A DNA stretch of 64,000 bases from Paenibacillus humicola (GTDB taxonomy: Bacteria; Bacillota; Bacilli; Paenibacillales; Paenibacillaceae), in assembly GCF_028826105.1 (NCBI RefSeq), contig NZ_JAQGPL010000001.1:3002501-3066500 (forward strand). Direction: 5' to 3'. Numbering within the stretch: position 1 is the first letter of the stretch; every line of letters starts with the position of its first letter. The position numbers and the translations under genes are program-made. The notes below the pieces were generated by a model. It did no database searches, was not told the origin of the DNA, and worked only from the letters and a program-made list of their open reading frames with translations. This document shows, one piece after another, positions 63,429 through 64,000 of this stretch.

Positions 63429-63815
63429 TCATACCGTTCCGTGACCCAAACGACCCAATCGATTGTTGATTGACGTGCTGCGCTGCCGATTGGCGTTAGC
63501 GGAACGTTTTGCTTGCTGCCCGCGCAGGGAAATCAGTTGTGCGGTAAGCTCGTTAAACCATGGTTCGTCCCGTGTAGCCAGCGCAAGATCGATTAAACTA
63601 TTGAACTGTTCCTCTTGATCGAGCGGCGCGTCGGCCAGTTTACTAACCGATTGGTCCTGAATTTCGACCAGCTGACCGATGGCGGCTTCATGATCCGAGG
63701 CCACAACGTGAACGCCTACCGTATGTTTGGCCGTATTCAATGTGCCGATGTATCCGTGTACCAATTCGCCTTGATGCGTGTTTCCTTTTACCCAATCGCC
63801 AATCTGAAATTTCAT
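63429..63815 (-). CDS. IDEAL-domain-like protein
   Basis: A 128-residue protein. The ATG at 63815 follows GGTGAGGG; the frame could extend to 63875 without a site. The N-terminal half is a small SH3/KOW-like beta-barrel (MKFQIGDWVKGNTHQGELVH, GYIGTLNTAKHTVGVHV). It is followed by DQEEQFNSLIDLALATRDEP and WFNELTAQL, which fits the IDEAL motif of Bacillota proteins. The C-terminus is basic and low in complexity (KRSANANRQRSTSINNR). The function is unknown; an interaction or regulatory role is likely. Confidence 0.65.
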   Translation of the reverse strand: MKFQIGDWVKGNTHQGELVHGYIGTLNTAKHTVGVHVVASDHEAAIGQLVEIQDQSVSKLADAPLDQEEQFNSLIDLALATRDEPWFNELTAQLISLRGQQAKRSANANRQRSTSINNRLGRLGHGTV

Positions 63816-63889
63816 TGCCCTCACCGCCTGTCGTTTTGTTACTGTAATTATAATAGTTACAGTTAAGAATTGCAATCCCCATTTAAAAA

Positions 63890-63926
63890 TGCCCTTCGAT
63901 CCGTACTGAAGCCGGATTGAAGGGCA
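63890..63926 (-). terminator. Rho-independent terminator on the minus strand
   Basis: A 14-bp stem (63890-63903 with 63913-63926, one G-T pair) is followed on the minus strand by TTTTTAAAT. It ends the partial gene at the right edge. Confidence 0.8.
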
Positions 63927-63949
63927 ACGATCTCACTTACGGTTAAAAC

Positions 63950-64000
63950 TCAGTCTTGTTTTACATAGCTGCGCCATGCATGCTTGGGCTGCCAGCCCAG
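63950..64000 (-). CDS. NAD(P)-binding epimerase-like protein, C-terminus (partial)
   Basis: The gene runs in from the right edge. Only 16 residues are seen, LGWQPKHAWRSYVKQD, before the stop. LGWxPK followed by WR is the usual end of epimerase-like NAD(P)-binding oxidoreductases. The minus-strand terminator 24 bases downstream supports a real gene. Confidence 0.55.
   Translation of the reverse strand: MGWQPKHAWRSYVKQD

Noticed and set aside
1..64000. rRNA, tRNA, riboswitch or prophage genes
   Set aside because: No cloverleaf, rRNA segment, known riboswitch core or phage structural gene was recognised on reading the window; a covariance-model scan was not possible.

Overview
The window looks like a chromosomal segment of a Paenibacillus-like member of the Bacillota. 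The evidence is strong AGGAGG-type ribosome binding sites with some GTG and TTG starts, LplB/LplC-type sugar ABC permeases without a local ATPase, an AraC regulator with a membrane sensor, a gluconate 2-dehydrogenase subunit 3/GMC oxidoreductase pair, an IDEAL-type protein, and mostly GC-rich codons. No rRNA, tRNA, CRISPR array or prophage was seen. The genus is an inference.

Layout. 1-5.2 kb: end of an aldehyde dehydrogenase, a class III aminotransferase, a 3-hydroxyacyl-CoA dehydrogenase and a GH9 glycosidase without signal peptide. 5.2-14.3 kb: a catabolic-looking cluster with a 2-hydroxyacid dehydrogenase, a winged-helix protein overlapping a sialidase-like enzyme, an ornithine cyclodeaminase-family protein, a natural glycerate 2-kinase/enolase-like fusion, a BadF-type sugar kinase and an epimerase. 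14.3-19.7 kb: SDR and pyruvate oxidase-like genes opposite a GMC oxidoreductase operon. 19.8-23 kb: an MscS-type channel and a paired CPxxHL-repeat protein and PspA-like coiled-coil protein. 23.3-28.5 kb: a GntR regulator, a decayed alpha-galactosidase and two decayed sugar ABC permeases, then an intact sulfatase. 28.7-40.4 kb: msrA, a MOSC protein, many regulator/oxidoreductase pairs (LysR, ArsR-like, ECF sigma, TetR remnant, MerR, HxlR). 40.5-45.7 kb: an alcohol dehydrogenase with a frameshifted end, decayed GH29 and GH51 genes and an intact GH67-like glycosidase. 46.4-55.7 kb: an AraC sensor-regulator and a glycosidase/ABC importer operon, with a divergent 2-hydroxyacid dehydrogenase. 56-64 kb: a duplicated merR fragment, a DUF421 membrane protein, a broken IS110-family element, an MFS exporter, a WrbA-like flavoprotein and several gene scraps.

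Function. Most intact genes serve plant- or polysaccharide-derived sugar and sugar-acid catabolism. The most unusual gene is the kinase/enolase-like fusion at 9415-12108. Its enolase half keeps the three metal ligands and the catalytic lysine but has lost the residues equivalent to E. coli His159, Glu209 and His370. Together with its neighbours it may form an undescribed acid-catabolism module.

Genome dynamics. The window is rich in deletion scars: broken GH36, GH29, GH51, permease, TetR, MBL, cardiolipin synthase and VOC genes; a collapsed duplicate of the winged-helix/sialidase pair; an msrA copy with an inverted internal segment; and a copied merR promoter region. A palindromic repeat family occurs at 29.6, 46.0 and 57.5/59.3 kb, and the IS110-family element appears to sit in the loop of the last copy.
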